From contig WPIO01000102.1 of assembly GCA_009760855.2 (NCBI GenBank), positions 1,302,001 to 1,366,000 on the forward strand: 64,000 bases of DNA. The letters run 5' to 3'. The stretch is from Cristatella mucedo. Taxonomy: Eukaryota; Bryozoa; Phylactolaemata; Cristatellidae. Below the pieces are notes generated by a model. The model did not search any database. It worked only from the letters and a program-made list of their open reading frames with translations, and was not told where the DNA came from. Below are positions 47,814-58,895 of this stretch, piece by piece. A program made the translations under genes and the position numbers. Position 1 is the stretch's first letter, and the number at the start of each line of letters is the position of its first letter.

Positions 47814-48395
47814 TTACTGGCCAATCTTAGAGCCATTACCAACAAATGAAGTCAATCCAGAGACGCCATTTTCTCCAAATGAGCTTAGAGTTGTGGTGTC
47901 GGCAAAAGTTGCTTTGTATTCAGCATCAAAACCAGAACAGGCGTTAGATGCCAAATCTAACATTATCGGAATTCCCAATAAAAAAACAGATCCAACGCTA
48001 TCAAAAATACATAAAGCTCTATTTGTTTTTGATTGTGTAGTCATCAAGCCTTTGGGGTAAATTTCAATCTCCACGTCATCCTGACCCTCTACTTTGTAGG
48101 TTATTAAGTATGATATTTTTTTTTGCAGATTGTAATTTAAGTATTTTATTTTATCGAAGCTATCTCCTTCTTTTGGTGATTTTGTGAGTTTTTTTGTAAC
48201 TCTTAGGCTTGTTGTTACTGGTGCTTCGCCAAGCAGATGACCGTCTAGATATACCTCTGTTTTTGGCACATTGCTAGAAAATTGCACAACTTGTGCCTTG
48301 CGACCAAAGAAAGTCGCACATCCAGACTGCACAATTATTAACGCAATAACTGATAAAATATTAAGAGATCTAATTCTTTTTTGTTGGTTTTTCAT
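47814..48395 (-). CDS. PEGA-domain lipoprotein
   Basis: 193 residues. A signal peptide with lipobox IVQSGC makes Cys 26 the likely lipidated residue. A PEGA-like strand repeat follows (VPKTEVYLDGHLLGEAPVTT). A central hydrophobic stretch (VGSVFLLGIPIMLDL) could contact a membrane. It is probably anchored in the outer or inner membrane; no enzymatic motif is seen. It lies downstream of pdhB on the same strand. Confidence 0.75.
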   Translation of the reverse strand: MKNQQKRIRSLNILSVIALIIVQSGCATFFGRKAQVVQFSSNVPKTEVYLDGHLLGEAPVTTSLRVTKKLTKSPKEGDSFDKIKYLNYNLQKKISYLITYKVEGQDDVEIEIYPKGLMTTQSKTNRALCIFDSVGSVFLLGIPIMLDLASNACSGFDAEYKATFADTTTLSSFGENGVSGLTSFVGNGSKIGQ

Positions 48396-48482
48396 TTGGC
48401 GAAGATTAAGAATTTGCTTGTGAAAAATTAACTCTTTTGTGCTGGTTTTTCATGATTAGAGGATTGAGAAGCTGTTGTTAAA

Positions 48483-49481
48483 TTAAGCTTTATAACAAAC
48501 CTGCAGCACGGCTTTTACTATATCTTCTACGCTTGGAAGCGCGGCGGTTTCTAGGTTTTTTGCATAGGGAAGGGGTGTATCTTTTGCCGTTACTCTGGCA
48601 ACCGGCGCATCTAGGTAATCAAAGGCATTTTCTGTTACGATTGCCGATATTTCGCTTGTAATTCCTGCAAATCCCCAGCCTTCTTCTACCGCCACTATTC
48701 TGTTTGTTTTTTTAACAGATTCCAATATTGTTTCACTGTCCAGTGGCCTTAGGGTTAGGAGGTCGATAATTTCAGCTTCTATGTTGTGTTGCTCTTTTAA
48801 TATTTGAGCCGCAACATATACTTTAGACATAATCCACGAGAAGCCAACTATTGTGACGTCAGTGCCTTTTTTGGTAACCAAAGCTTGACCTATTTTTATA
48901 TTATTTATAGCATTTTCATCAATAGGAAAAGACATTCCATAGGCCAACTCATGCTCTAAGAACACTACAGGATTTGGGTCTTTAATTGCCTGTTTGAGCA
49001 GAACTTTTGCGTGAGATGCCTCGAATGGGGAAATAACTTTTAATCCAGGACAGTGGGCATACCAAGAGGCGTAACATTGTGAGTGTTGTGCTCCCACACG
49101 TGCGGCAGAGCCATTTGGTCCTCTAAAAACTATTGGGCACGAGACCTTTCCATCGGACATATAGTGGGTTTTTGCTGCGGAGTTGATGATTTGATCTATC
49201 GCCTGCATAGCAAAATTGAATGTCATAAATTCTATTACCGGATTTAAGCCTTTCATTGCGGCTCCAACGCCTATTCCAGCTATGGCATGTTCTGTAATTG
49301 GGGTATCTATAACTCTTTCTGGGCCAAATTCTTGCAAAAGTCCCTGAGTTATTTTATAGGCTCCTTGATACTGAGCCACCTCTTCTCCCATAACAAAAAC
49401 CTTACTATTTTCTCTCATAGATTCTGCAAGTGCCTGAGTTAAGGCGTCTCTAACTGTTATTGTTGATGTCATATGTGCCAT
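48483..49481 (-). CDS. pdhB: Pyruvate dehydrogenase E1 component, beta subunit
   Basis: 332 residues. With the alpha subunit it decarboxylates pyruvate using thiamine diphosphate. [36 protein letters not shown] with the active-site Glu region, and [20 protein letters not shown] are diagnostic of the E1-beta of two-subunit PDH. pdhA and the E2 gene are not adjacent, as in other Rickettsiales. A start three codons in (MTSTITV) is possible. Confidence 0.96.
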   Translation of the reverse strand: MAHMTSTITVRDALTQALAESMRENSKVFVMGEEVAQYQGAYKITQGLLQEFGPERVIDTPITEHAIAGIGVGAAMKGLNPVIEFMTFNFAMQAIDQIINSAAKTHYMSDGKVSCPIVFRGPNGSAARVGAQHSQCYASWYAHCPGLKVISPFEASHAKVLLKQAIKDPNPVVFLEHELAYGMSFPIDENAINNIKIGQALVTKKGTDVTIVGFSWIMSKVYVAAQILKEQHNIEAEIIDLLTLRPLDSETILESVKKTNRIVAVEEGWGFAGITSEISAIVTENAFDYLDAPVARVTAKDTPLPYAKNLETAALPSVEDIVKAVLQVCYKA

Positions 49482-49524
49482 AATTATTTTTTTACAATAT
49501 GTTTTTGTTTAATTATAAAAATCA

Positions 49525-51738
49525 CTAGTTTTGTTTATTTTTATTCTCATGCAGGCTTGCAAAGAAATCAGACAAAGAAGAAATGTTATTTGTGCTGAAA
49601 TTTTTATCATCAAAAGCTATATTTTTGCATTCTTCACATACTGCAAAATTAGATATATCTTTGCCATCTATTTCTTTGGTAGAGCTGGTGACGACCTGCA
49701 TTTCTGCTTCGCCAATTGTTGCATTGCATATTAATTCATTGCAAAAAGGACTAACATGAATCTTGCGAATTATTTTAATCAGAGGGTTGTTTCTGCTGCA
49801 CATGCCATAGGGCATTAGTTTCCAAAATTCAACATTTCCTGAACATAAAATAGCAAATTTTCTTTGCAGTCCATCCATAAAGATGATTTTACGATAAATT
49901 CCAGCCATTGCTGCCTTAATAATGGTTTGTGGTGAGTGATGGATTTTCTTTGCAGTTATTTTTCTTTTTGTTAAATTATAATTAATCGCAGAATTGGAGA
50001 TGGTGTAGGTGTATTTGGTTGAGAGTGTGAAGGTTTGCTGTTTGTGCTGCACGGCACCTAAAATTGCTCTTTTTATTGCAGATATATCTATGGCCGCAAT
50101 AGATAAATCATTCTGCGGCTGTTCTTTTGCCTCATGGCGTGTTTTGGGTTTTTGCTGCACGTCATTTGCTGTATATTTGTGTTGATAAAATTCTTCCTGA
50201 AAGTCTGAGTATTTTTCTTGAAGGGTGTGGTTGTGTGGTGTGTTTTGCACTTCTTGCTCATTCATTGTGGCGGCATCTCTCTTAATATATTCTACATCTG
50301 TCGCTACATTAGTCATTAAACGATATTGCTGTGTTGCTGATTGCTTGCTGTATGCCTGCATTTGTATGGAATTTTGTTGCACAAGATTGGTCATTTCCTT
50401 TGCAGAGCAATTTGATGGATGGAAGTTCATTATTGGCTGCTGAGTTTGTGCCGTATAATCGGAGCTTGATTTTAATTCGTGTTCAGGATTTGTTGATGTC
50501 TTGTTTTCTGTTGCATTATTGGCAGATGGATATAATTTTATCATCGGCTGCTTGTCGAATGTTGTGTGTGGAGAGCTCGATTTTAATTCGTGTTCAGAAT
50601 TTGTTGATTCTTGGCGCGTGAGAGATTCTTTTGGATTGGTTTGCATTATCCAGCAATCGCGAATGGTGTTTGTGGTTTTGCTTTGTGGCTTATTTATTTT
50701 TGCTTGCTGTGGATTTTTAGACTCGTGGCTCTTTTGTTCTATTTCTGTGCTAATTACGGATTTTATTTGCTTGGCTCCAAATTCTTGTGCGTTAATGTTA
50801 TTTGGGTTTTTTGTACTCATGGAGCTAGCTATTTTTGCAATTCTTTGCTCACGATATTGCGGATTATTGTTCGCATCAACAGTGCTTTTGGTTATAAATA
50901 AAGTCTCCCCCAAAAGTTGATCATTTGGACTACTGTCATGCTTAATATGCATTTGTGTTGCTATTTGCTCTGCATTTGCAGTGCCGTTGGTTGTGGGTAA
51001 AATTTGTTTTGCAATGGAGTCTGGATTTTGCGTGTTACTATTGGTATTGCGTATTTGTGTTGCCATTTTATCTATTGTTATTGCGGTTATTTCCTGTTCC
51101 AATTTTGCCAATTTTTGCTGTAATTGCCCAATTATTTGCATTTGATGATCCGGAGTATTGACTTCTTGATGATTGTCTTGCTTGGCATTATCTTTATTGT
51201 AATTTTCGCTTACTTGATCTCGTGTATTTCTAGTTTCTATTTGAATATTGAGACCTATTGTAGAGCTGAGTTTGGTAGATTCTGTTGATTCGAAATAATT
51301 CCTCTGAATTTTATTATCTTCTGCCGTAGCGCCATCAATTTCGGCATCTGTATCATCAATTAATATTATGTCTGTACTTTTTTTATTAGGCAATGTGAAC
51401 TCTATTTGTTTGATATTTTCTTTTTGCTTTATCGTATAATTCATGGCCTCTGATTGTGTTTTATGAATTGCATCTGCAGTTTGTATTTTTGGGGCTGAAG
51501 ATAATTCATTTGGTATTTTTTGCATCGATCCGCTGCTATCTATATTTTTCAAATCCAGCTCCATAATATCGGCTAAAAACCAATCATCCAAACTATATTC
51601 TGAGTTTTTTTCTGGCTTTATTAAAACGCTACTGGACTGTTGATTTTTGTTGCTTGGCGGTGCGATTGCGCCCATTGTTGTACCAAGATGGCTCTGTAAA
51701 TCAGCGATCATTTTATCTATTAGGGAAAAATCTTGCAT
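49525..51738 (-). CDS. Large low-complexity Asn/Gln/Ser-rich protein of unknown function
   Basis: 737 residues, no signal peptide. The first 540 residues are hydrophilic and N/Q/S/T/K-rich, with a short coiled-coil-like segment (LQQKLAKLEQEITAITID, about 205-225). Two copies of STN(S/P)EHELKSSS followed by QP(M/I)(I/M) occur at about 378-405 and 414-442, also visible at DNA level near 50461 and 50574. The last 190 residues are more ordered and contain CEEC at 701-704 and other Cys. This layout of a disordered front and folded tail is common in type IV effectors, but that role is a guess. It lies upstream of pdhB. Confidence 0.7.
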   Translation of the reverse strand: MQDFSLIDKMIADLQSHLGTTMGAIAPPSNKNQQSSSVLIKPEKNSEYSLDDWFLADIMELDLKNIDSSGSMQKIPNELSSAPKIQTADAIHKTQSEAMNYTIKQKENIKQIEFTLPNKKSTDIILIDDTDAEIDGATAEDNKIQRNYFESTESTKLSSTIGLNIQIETRNTRDQVSENYNKDNAKQDNHQEVNTPDHQMQIIGQLQQKLAKLEQEITAITIDKMATQIRNTNSNTQNPDSIAKQILPTTNGTANAEQIATQMHIKHDSSPNDQLLGETLFITKSTVDANNNPQYREQRIAKIASSMSTKNPNNINAQEFGAKQIKSVISTEIEQKSHESKNPQQAKINKPQSKTTNTIRDCWIMQTNPKESLTRQESTNSEHELKSSSPHTTFDKQPMIKLYPSANNATENKTSTNPEHELKSSSDYTAQTQQPIMNFHPSNCSAKEMTNLVQQNSIQMQAYSKQSATQQYRLMTNVATDVEYIKRDAATMNEQEVQNTPHNHTLQEKYSDFQEEFYQHKYTANDVQQKPKTRHEAKEQPQNDLSIAAIDISAIKRAILGAVQHKQQTFTLSTKYTYTISNSAINYNLTKRKITAKKIHHSPQTIIKAAMAGIYRKIIFMDGLQRKFAILCSGNVEFWKLMPYGMCSRNNPLIKIIRKIHVSPFCNELICNATIGEAEMQVVTSSTKEIDGKDISNFAVCEECKNIAFDDKNFSTNNISSLSDFFASLHENKNKQN

Positions 51739-51855
51739 TTTGTAGTAATTAATGTGGTAAACCTACTACTTGACTTGTTTGGTAAAAGGCAAAAGATACA
51801 TTTCAACAAAAAAATGTATTTTTTTTAACTATTTTTTATTTTACCGAATGCAAAA

Positions 51856-53379
51856 ATGTTGCTTAATTTTATTGCTAAAAATTTGATCACATTTTACTTC
51901 AAAATACTGTGTTCTTTGCTGGTATGGATTGTGCTGTTTGATGGCAAGAATGCGATGGCAGAGGTGCAATCTGCAGGGCAAAATATGATTGCAAAACCAC
52001 CACAAGTCAATCAGACAATTATTGGTGAAGGCCGGCCAATGGCTATGGATAACGCTGGGGTGATTATTGCAAGAAAGAAGGTCGATTCCAATCTGCTGGA
52101 CGAGGCTAATGGTTTATTGCCAATTTCTTCTGTTTTTCCAAATGTTGTCAATGCAAGTGAACCAGCAACAACTCCGGCTGTTTCTGCCACAATTCAGAAT
52201 GATGCCGATTTAGCCGTTGCCGATAAAAAACCAAGCTATACTATAGAATATGGTGCAAAATATGAACCTCCATTAATTACAGAAGGAGGTGCTTCCTTAA
52301 ACTCGAATGACTGGCAAGATCTGGAAGCTGTTAATCGTGTAATTTCGGCTAAAAATGCAAAAGATGTAGCAAGGGATAGTGAGTTGCAAACATCATCAGA
52401 AAAAGATTCCAAAGGGACTGCTTCTGTCGATAAAACAAAAGATTCTAATCTAAAACCAGATAGTATCTCCGTAAAAGAAACAAAACCACAACAGCATGTC
52501 CAAAATCCCCATCCAGACCATCGTGGATCTATTTTGCTGGGTGGTGGAATGCATAATGCCGCTTCTGTGCCGATTTTAAAGGTTCTTTCTAGTGTTAAAA
52601 ACCTTAAATTTAAAGGAAAAAAAGATGCAAATAATGAGGCTCCAAAAGAAATCATCAGAACTGTTAAAGTTTTAACCGATAAGCAAAAAAAAGCCGTCAG
52701 TCAAAATCTTCCCTATCCTCTGCAGCGTATGGATCGCAAGCCAATAATGCAGGTTCTACCGCCAAATATTGCCCAGAGAGTCTATCACATAACCAACACT
52801 CACTTGCCTCCGGTTGTGTTTCAAAAAGAACTTGATTCTCATGCGTTTTTAGTGTTAAAAGAAATGCGAAATTTCGATTATTTTAGGGCTATGATTGGCA
52901 AGCTAAGCAGCATTAACGTTAAAACCACAGATGGCAATAACTTGCTGCATTACAGCGCCGCCTACAGAAATTATGAAGCAGCCTTGTTGTTGATGCATAA
53001 AGGAATTAATGTTAACGCCAGTAATAATTTTGGTGTTACGCCACTGCACATTGCCTGTTATTTAAATGATGCGGTATTGGTTTCTATGTTGGTAGATTTG
53101 GGCGCAGATCCGAACGCACTGGATGATAACGACATGACTCCTTTAATGTATGCTGTTTCTCACGGAACTCCGTTAATTATTAAAAAATTAGTTGAAGATG
53201 GTGGGGCTGATGTTAACTTTTATAATGATGCTGGCCTGACTGCCTTAGATGTGGCAAGATATTATGGCAAAAATGCCGTAGAGCAATATTTTGCTAAGAA
53301 GGGATTGGTTTCAGCATCTACCAATAACTTATCTACCATGATAGTGCCAGACGATGTGGCACAATATGATTCTAGGTAG
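51856..53379 (+). CDS. Secreted ankyrin-repeat protein
   Basis: 507 residues. A hydrophobic signal sequence near 10-30 ends around NAMA-E at 35. A long Ser/Lys/Asp-rich linker follows to about 260, then a conserved-looking region and three to four ankyrin repeats at about 357-482 (GNNLLHYSAAYRNYEAALLL, GVTPLHIACYLNDAVLVSML, MTPLMYAVSHGTPLIIKKLV, GLTALDVARYYGKNAVEQYF). Ankyrin proteins mediate protein-protein contacts; in intracellular alphaproteobacteria some are host-targeted. The signal suggests a periplasmic or exported location. It is divergent from the 737-residue gene. Confidence 0.85.
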   Translation: MLLNFIAKNLITFYFKILCSLLVWIVLFDGKNAMAEVQSAGQNMIAKPPQVNQTIIGEGRPMAMDNAGVIIARKKVDSNLLDEANGLLPISSVFPNVVNASEPATTPAVSATIQNDADLAVADKKPSYTIEYGAKYEPPLITEGGASLNSNDWQDLEAVNRVISAKNAKDVARDSELQTSSEKDSKGTASVDKTKDSNLKPDSISVKETKPQQHVQNPHPDHRGSILLGGGMHNAASVPILKVLSSVKNLKFKGKKDANNEAPKEIIRTVKVLTDKQKKAVSQNLPYPLQRMDRKPIMQVLPPNIAQRVYHITNTHLPPVVFQKELDSHAFLVLKEMRNFDYFRAMIGKLSSINVKTTDGNNLLHYSAAYRNYEAALLLMHKGINVNASNNFGVTPLHIACYLNDAVLVSMLVDLGADPNALDDNDMTPLMYAVSHGTPLIIKKLVEDGGADVNFYNDAGLTALDVARYYGKNAVEQYFAKKGLVSASTNNLSTMIVPDDVAQYDSR

Positions 53380-53699
53380 TTTTTGAATTTTATTTATGTG
53401 TTGATTTTTTATGCCATACCATGTATTTATATTTTGTTAATATAGCATTAATTCGATTTAAATATACAAATAGAATCCAATAAAATTTCTATATCGTGCT
53501 AGCTAGATGAAGAATTAAATTTGTGAGTGTGTGGTATGTCAATTCTATCAAATATATTAAGCAAAAAAGCAATAATATTATAGATGTAAATGGCCTGCTG
53601 AGGCAATAATTACTCTTGCTATATTTTTTGACATATAATGGTATGGCATGATTGTTTTTTCAATAATTCTTGGATTTATCGCTCCTTTTTTGTAGCCAA
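53380..53699. other. Gene-free spacer
   Basis: AT-rich, between the ankyrin gene and the hydantoinase pseudogene; nothing identifiable. Confidence 0.5.
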
Positions 53700-55105
53700 T
53701 TATTTTACTTGCTCGGTAAGATCTGCAATTGCTTTGCCAGATTTATCAATTTCCATTGAAGTATCTATTGTGGCAGACATTTCTGCTAAAGCGGCACCGT
53801 ATGTGTTTGCTACGCCGCAATCTTTTGGAATGATACAATATTGCGGTAACATTTCTTTTGCCAGTAAATTGGCTCCGCCACAAACAATAATCATTGGTAT
53901 TTCTTTGTTATTAGGATTGAACTTTTGATAAAGATCTGATATTTTATTTATAATTTGACTCATGATAATCTTTGCTGGTTGTGGGGTATGGCTTTTTATT
54001 TTATCTTGCCATTCTTGAACAATATCTAAAGAAACAACAACATCAGCAAGGGTATTTTTATTGCCTCCAAAGGCTTTAGCTTCTTTAAATAAATTATATC
54101 CAACGCTTGTTGGTCCAATCTTGAATGTTTCATTGTGGCTTTCTACGATACTTCTACCGCCCAAGGCTATTGCATGAGTATTTGGCGCAGCCAATTGCAA
54201 CACAATACCACCTATGGTAAAATTTTTTACCATACGCCTTGGAAAGCCGTCTATAATAATGCCAACATCGGTAGATGTGTTGCCTATGTCTGCAATGATT
54301 GCATGATCAAGATTGACCAACTTGCTTTCATCAATAAAGGAATTAGTTAGTCCCGATGAAATGGTTTTGATTGGATTCTCTATCGCATCGGCAAAAGAAA
54401 TTACTGTGCCATTGTTTTGTATCACATATAGAGGACAGTTTAAATAATTCAAAGCTGATTCTATTGCATTAAACCAAAGTCCAAAACTTTTTTTCAGCGC
54501 GGCGTTTAAAATTGCAGTATTTTCTCTTTCGATTGCGCCAATTCCGCCAACATCACTAGAGCAACATACAATAATATTTGATCCAAGATCTTGATGTATC
54601 CATTCTTTGGCTTGTTTTTCTTGATGTTGATATATGTAAGAAAAGGTTCCATTTAATACAATAACTTCTGCCCCAATTTGTTGTAAATGTTTTGCTGTCA
54701 TAATTACTTCTTCTTTTTACAGCTCAGTAATAATGCTAACATCGCATTCCAATCCACCATTTATAGTGATAGATTTTGTAAAATGCTATGCAGTAAAAAT
54801 TCTGGCCAATCAAAAGTGACATCTATGCTGTTTGGCATATTCCCCATTAATCTTATTAATCCCACTTTGTATAAATTTTTTCCCTCCAAAATGGCATTTG
54901 TTGCAAGAGTTGTGTTTAAAAAAACACCATCGACAGAATCTGTATTTAAATTTAATTGGTTGGTGATATTTGCAGCTGCAACAACCACACTCACAACATC
55001 TGCTGTGATTGATTGTTTGATTTATGCAACTATTTTTCTGTTAGAATCAAGCAGTGCCGCATCGGTATTTGTGCCTCCAATATCTATTCCTATTGTATAT
55101 CTCAT
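53700..55105 (-). pseudogene. hyuA: Hydantoinase/oxoprolinase (HyuA-like), inactivated
   Basis: The gene begins MRYTIGIDIGGTNTDAALLD, the actin-fold ATPase start of hydantoinase A, and stops at TAA 55022-55024. The frame continues from 54994 to a stop at 54761 (NTTLATNAILEG is conserved there), shifts frame near 54770, meets another TAA after a VSIITEL segment, and then runs open from ATG 54701 to 53700 with FSYIYQHQE, ADIGNTSTDVG and GGANLLAKEML. The 333-residue C-terminal piece could be translated but lacks the N-terminal nucleotide motifs. It forms a dead pair with the DUF917 gene upstream. Confidence 0.88.
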
Positions 55106-55137
55106 AAATATCTATTTTAAAAAATAATCTTTTCCAA

Positions 55138-55987
55138 CTAATTTAAGCCTGCATCGGTATACCAAATATCGGCAGCTTTAGTGCATATAATATGTACCTT
55201 CGCTACAAAAGAAACTTTTTCTGAAGTTAATACTTGCCAAATACTGCATTCAACCAAAGAAATAATATCCGGAGTTTCTGCTAAAAAAACGTCTTTTTCT
55301 GCATCCTTAACAAACAAATATTCGTTTTTTAACATAATATTCCAAGATTGATTGAGGTTTGAAATTTTAATCAATCCAGCCAGAAAGCCATTTATAATTT
55401 CATGTTTTATATCAATAACATGACCCGTTTTCAATCAATCTACCTTTTAGGTTATTTAATAATGTTGGAATATTTTCATTGATTGCATATTTTAATAAGT
55501 TTTTGCCAATTTCTAGCTAAACTGTAACTTTTTGTAATGGCGCATTTTTTAAATCTCTAACCTTTGAGATATTGTATGCCATAGTTAAACTTGAGTCTGC
55601 CGCAACCGATAGTGCTTGACAATATTTTTCCAATAATTGATAATTATTAACATAAATTGTAAACACGTTTCCAAATTAGTCTGCAAAAATTGTTGAACCA
55701 ATTGGCATTTTCGCAATATTTATGCTGCTCATTTGTAATTTCGGAAATGCCAGCCCTAAAAAATCACAATCTATCATATGCAAGTTTAAATGCATAGCCA
55801 GTGCAATTGGAGCAAGTGTATTGCTGCCGCCAATTTCAGCTCCACATAAAAAATTTATTTTATTTCCATGAATTCTTTCTGACTCAAAAACAATCTTTGC
55901 CGCGCTGTCCAAATTAATAAGTCTCTCAATTGTTGCTAATGGGGCTCCAAATGATATAAAAATTATTGCAACAGATGATAATTTTAC
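55138..55987 (-). pseudogene. DUF917-family protein, inactivated
   Basis: Conserved DUF917 segments are IISF-like FISFGAPLATIERL, CGAEIGGSNTLAPIALAMHL and DFLGLAFPKLQMSS, and the C-terminal piece 55434-55138 starts MKTGHVIDIKHEIINGFLAG. The frame is broken by TAA at 55676-55678, a TAG near 55512 and a frame change near 55435; an upstream TAA at 55988-55990 separates any earlier N terminus. DUF917 proteins usually neighbour hydantoinase A, as here, so the pair was an acquired catabolic operon that has died. Confidence 0.8.
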
Positions 55988-56280
55988 TTATAATGCTGAT
56001 GCCTTTTTGCCAAGTAAAGTTAAGCATTTGGTCTTAAAAAGTGAAACTTTTTTAGTGGAAAGCTTTAATGCAAAAATAAGGCATTGGTATTATATTCCTT
56101 GAGCTTTATTGTACACGCATCGTTTAGCCCTTAAAACAAGGCTTATGTTAAATCTAGAGAGGCTTTAAGCAGAGCAATGAAATTTTTATGTTTAGAGTGG
56201 GAGTTTGTAAATGAATTTGTTGGTTGGTGCTATGTGTTCAGGCAATTTTTTTACTGCCTGTAGATTGTGTCGATATATTT

Positions 56281-57543
56281 TTACCGATGGGCAGGAAAGG
56301 CATTGCACAAAACCATTACATCTTTTTTTATTTTATCTATCAGGGGTTGAGATTTTTCAATTTCTCCATTTTTGTTTTGTAGATCTTCTATAATATCAGC
56401 TATCCAGCTTGCTATTTGCTCAAATTCTTTTTCTTTGAACCCCCTAGTGGTTCCAGCTGGAGTTCCAATTCTTATACCTGAGGTCTTTACTGGCGGTAAT
56501 GGGTCTTGCGGGACTGCGTTTTTGTTGGCAATAAGCCCAGCCATCTCTAAAGCGTCGGCCATTAATTTACCATTGATATTTGCCTTACTTCTAAGATCGA
56601 TAATTAAAATATGACACTCTATGCTTTTGCCTAAAAGATTAATTCCTCTGGCTGTAAATATTTTTGCCATTGCTTTGCAATTGCTAACAACTTGTTTTGC
56701 ATAAATTGCAAAATCTGCTTTTTGAGCCTCCAAAAAAGCTACTGCCTTTCCAGCTATTACATGCATCAGCGGTCCACCTTGACAACCTGGAAAAACCGCA
56801 AAATTTATTTTTTTAGCAATTTCTTCATCATTGGAAAGAATTATTGCACCTCTTGGTCCTCTAAGCGTTTTATGTGTGGTGGAGGTTGTAACGTGGGCAT
56901 ATGGAATTGGTGAGGGATAGGCACCTCCCGCAATCAGTCCGGCAACATGGGCAATATCTGCCATAAAGTAAGCTCCAATCTTATCCGCTATTTCGCGGAA
57001 TCTTTTCCAGTCTAAAAGTCCAGAATAAGATGAGAATCCGGCAATAATTAGCTTTGGTTTATGTTCCAGTGCTAATGCCTCTATTTTATCGTAATTTAAA
57101 CTGCCGTCTGTCTCAACATCGTATCCTATGGCGTTAAACCATTTGCCAGAAAGACTGACTTTTGCACCATGAGTCAGATGCCCGCCAGAATTTAAAGACA
57201 TTGCCAAAATTGTTTCACCGGGACTAATTAAGGCCGCAAAGGCCGCTATGTTAGCGCTACTGCCGGAATGGGGCTGAACATTTGCATATTTGCAGCCAAA
57301 AAGCTTGCAAACCCTTTCTATCGCCAATGACTCTACCGTATCCACGTGCTTGCAGCCATTATAGTATCTTTTTCCGGGATATCCTTCTGCGTATTTATTT
57401 GTTAAAATAGATCCCTGAGCCTCCAACACAGCTTGCGATACTATGTTTTCCGAGGCAATAAGTTCTATGCTGTAGTGCTGTCTGATTTTTTCAGCTTCTA
57501 TGGCTTGATGCAAAATTGGATCGTATTTTTTAAGGGCTTCCAT
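56281..57543 (-). CDS. glyA: Serine hydroxymethyltransferase
   Basis: PLP enzyme interconverting serine and glycine with transfer of a one-carbon unit to tetrahydrofolate. 420 residues. ELIASENIVSQAVLEAQGS, NKYAEGYPGKRYYNGC, NVQPHSGSSANIAAF, MADIAHVAGLIAGG and the Schiff-base Lys in TTSTTHKTLRGPRG are all present, and the C-terminal GIRIGTPAGTTRGF is standard. The glycine product also feeds the 5-aminolevulinate synthase of this window. It is a single gene on the minus strand. Confidence 0.98.
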   Translation of the reverse strand: MEALKKYDPILHQAIEAEKIRQHYSIELIASENIVSQAVLEAQGSILTNKYAEGYPGKRYYNGCKHVDTVESLAIERVCKLFGCKYANVQPHSGSSANIAAFAALISPGETILAMSLNSGGHLTHGAKVSLSGKWFNAIGYDVETDGSLNYDKIEALALEHKPKLIIAGFSSYSGLLDWKRFREIADKIGAYFMADIAHVAGLIAGGAYPSPIPYAHVTTSTTHKTLRGPRGAIILSNDEEIAKKINFAVFPGCQGGPLMHVIAGKAVAFLEAQKADFAIYAKQVVSNCKAMAKIFTARGINLLGKSIECHILIIDLRSKANINGKLMADALEMAGLIANKNAVPQDPLPPVKTSGIRIGTPAGTTRGFKEKEFEQIASWIADIIEDLQNKNGEIEKSQPLIDKIKKDVMVLCNAFPAHR

Positions 57544-58048
57544 TGCTTTTTAGAATAAAATATTCATGCTTGGTTGCTGCAGTGATATTAGGGTATTTAT
57601 TGTCAAGATTATTATTATTTTTGCCAAATTTGTGATGTTAATTTGTTGTGCTTGGTGGGCTCGTGTATCAAAAAATATAATTATGGTGCATTTTTGACTT
57701 TTTATTGTTTGTAATTATTGATTTTTTTAGTTCATAAATTTACCTGTTTGTGGAGTGTTGGCGTGTTATTACAGGAAGTTTGTCGATTTATTTTTGCATA
57801 AAAAATTGTTTAGTTGCTTGTATTCAATCATGAAAATAAATACGATATGATATATTGTTTATGATAAATTTTGATCGCCAAAAAATCATATGTATTGATA
57901 AATGTTGTTTGGCTAATTAATGTTGGATTTTGTTGTTGATGGAATTATTGTATTGATGTGATTGCGACCGCATAATTTGATGTTTTTTTGAAGATTCTGT
58001 GAAATTAATTGCTTTTAATTTTTTACCTCTCATGGGGTTTTATGCTTC
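57544..58048. other. Gene-free spacer
   Basis: T-rich, about 500 bp. It must hold the promoters of glyA and the tRNA, but I could not define them. Confidence 0.45.
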
Positions 58049-58125
58049 GGGCGGTTAGCTCAGTTGGTTAGAGCATTACGTTGACATCGTAAAGGTCGGA
58101 GGTTCGAGCCCTCTACCGCCCACCA
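58049..58125 (+). tRNA. tRNA-Val (GAC)
   Basis: 77 nt with encoded CCA. The acceptor GGGCGGT pairs with ACCGCCC. The D-arm has TAGCTCAGTTGGTTAGAGCA. The anticodon stem TTACG/CGTAA encloses loop TTGACAT, giving anticodon GAC. The T-arm has GGTTCGAGCC. It reads GTC and GTT valine codons. Confidence 0.97.
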
Positions 58126-58895
58126 TTTTTTCTATTCATTAATTTACCTTATTTTATAAGGGATTTATTCATATATATTATAGCTATTTTTTAGTTTTAA
58201 TAATTGCTGCTATGTTGTGCGGATGGCTGTTGGATCGCATTATTTCGTGAATTTTTTGTTGATATTTTTTTGGTTGGGTATTTATTGTCTGTTTTGATTT
58301 TTTTTCTTTATAAAATGCTTGCTGCTTAATTTTGTTGCAGTTTGATTGGACTCGTTATTTCGCTGTTGGTGTTGTTTTTTATATTCTTGCGATGGCCGTG
58401 TAGGTCATGGTTGTTGCTCGATTTTTTTTGTCGCCATTGAGATAGACAATGTTGCTTTTTTGTGCTTTATGTTATCAGCTACGCAAAAACTCTAGCACAA
58501 TCCAAATATTTATATATAGTTTTATCATTTTGCTTGACTGTGAGATTTTATAGTGATTGTTGAATTGAAATATTTTTTCGAAGATTGCGTTATTAAAAAA
58601 ATATCCCCCCTCGGCTCTTGTTAATTCCTAAATTATGTCAATTATTTGGTGCGGTGACGAGTGAGAAATTATTGCTGGTTCTGGAAATGCAATTCATGCG
58701 GCAGTTTTGTCTTGGGCGTGAAAATTTAATGAAGATTGAGTCAAATTTGTCTGATGTGGTGTGATTATGTTTATTAATATGCTGCATTATCAATCTATCA
58801 CTTTTGTATTTTTTGCAGCGATATGGTTGATTGTGCCGATATGAAGCAACTCTTGCATTTGTAAAAATCAATGTGGATGTGTTGTGTGATTTTAT
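58126..58895. other. Gene-free spacer after the tRNA
   Basis: About 770 bp of T-rich sequence. No gene, terminator or repeat could be supported; the frame at 58638-58871 has no protein-like pattern. Confidence 0.45.

Noticed and set aside
58638..58871. 77-codon minus-strand frame
   Set aside because: No protein-like segments, and it lies in a generally T-rich spacer.
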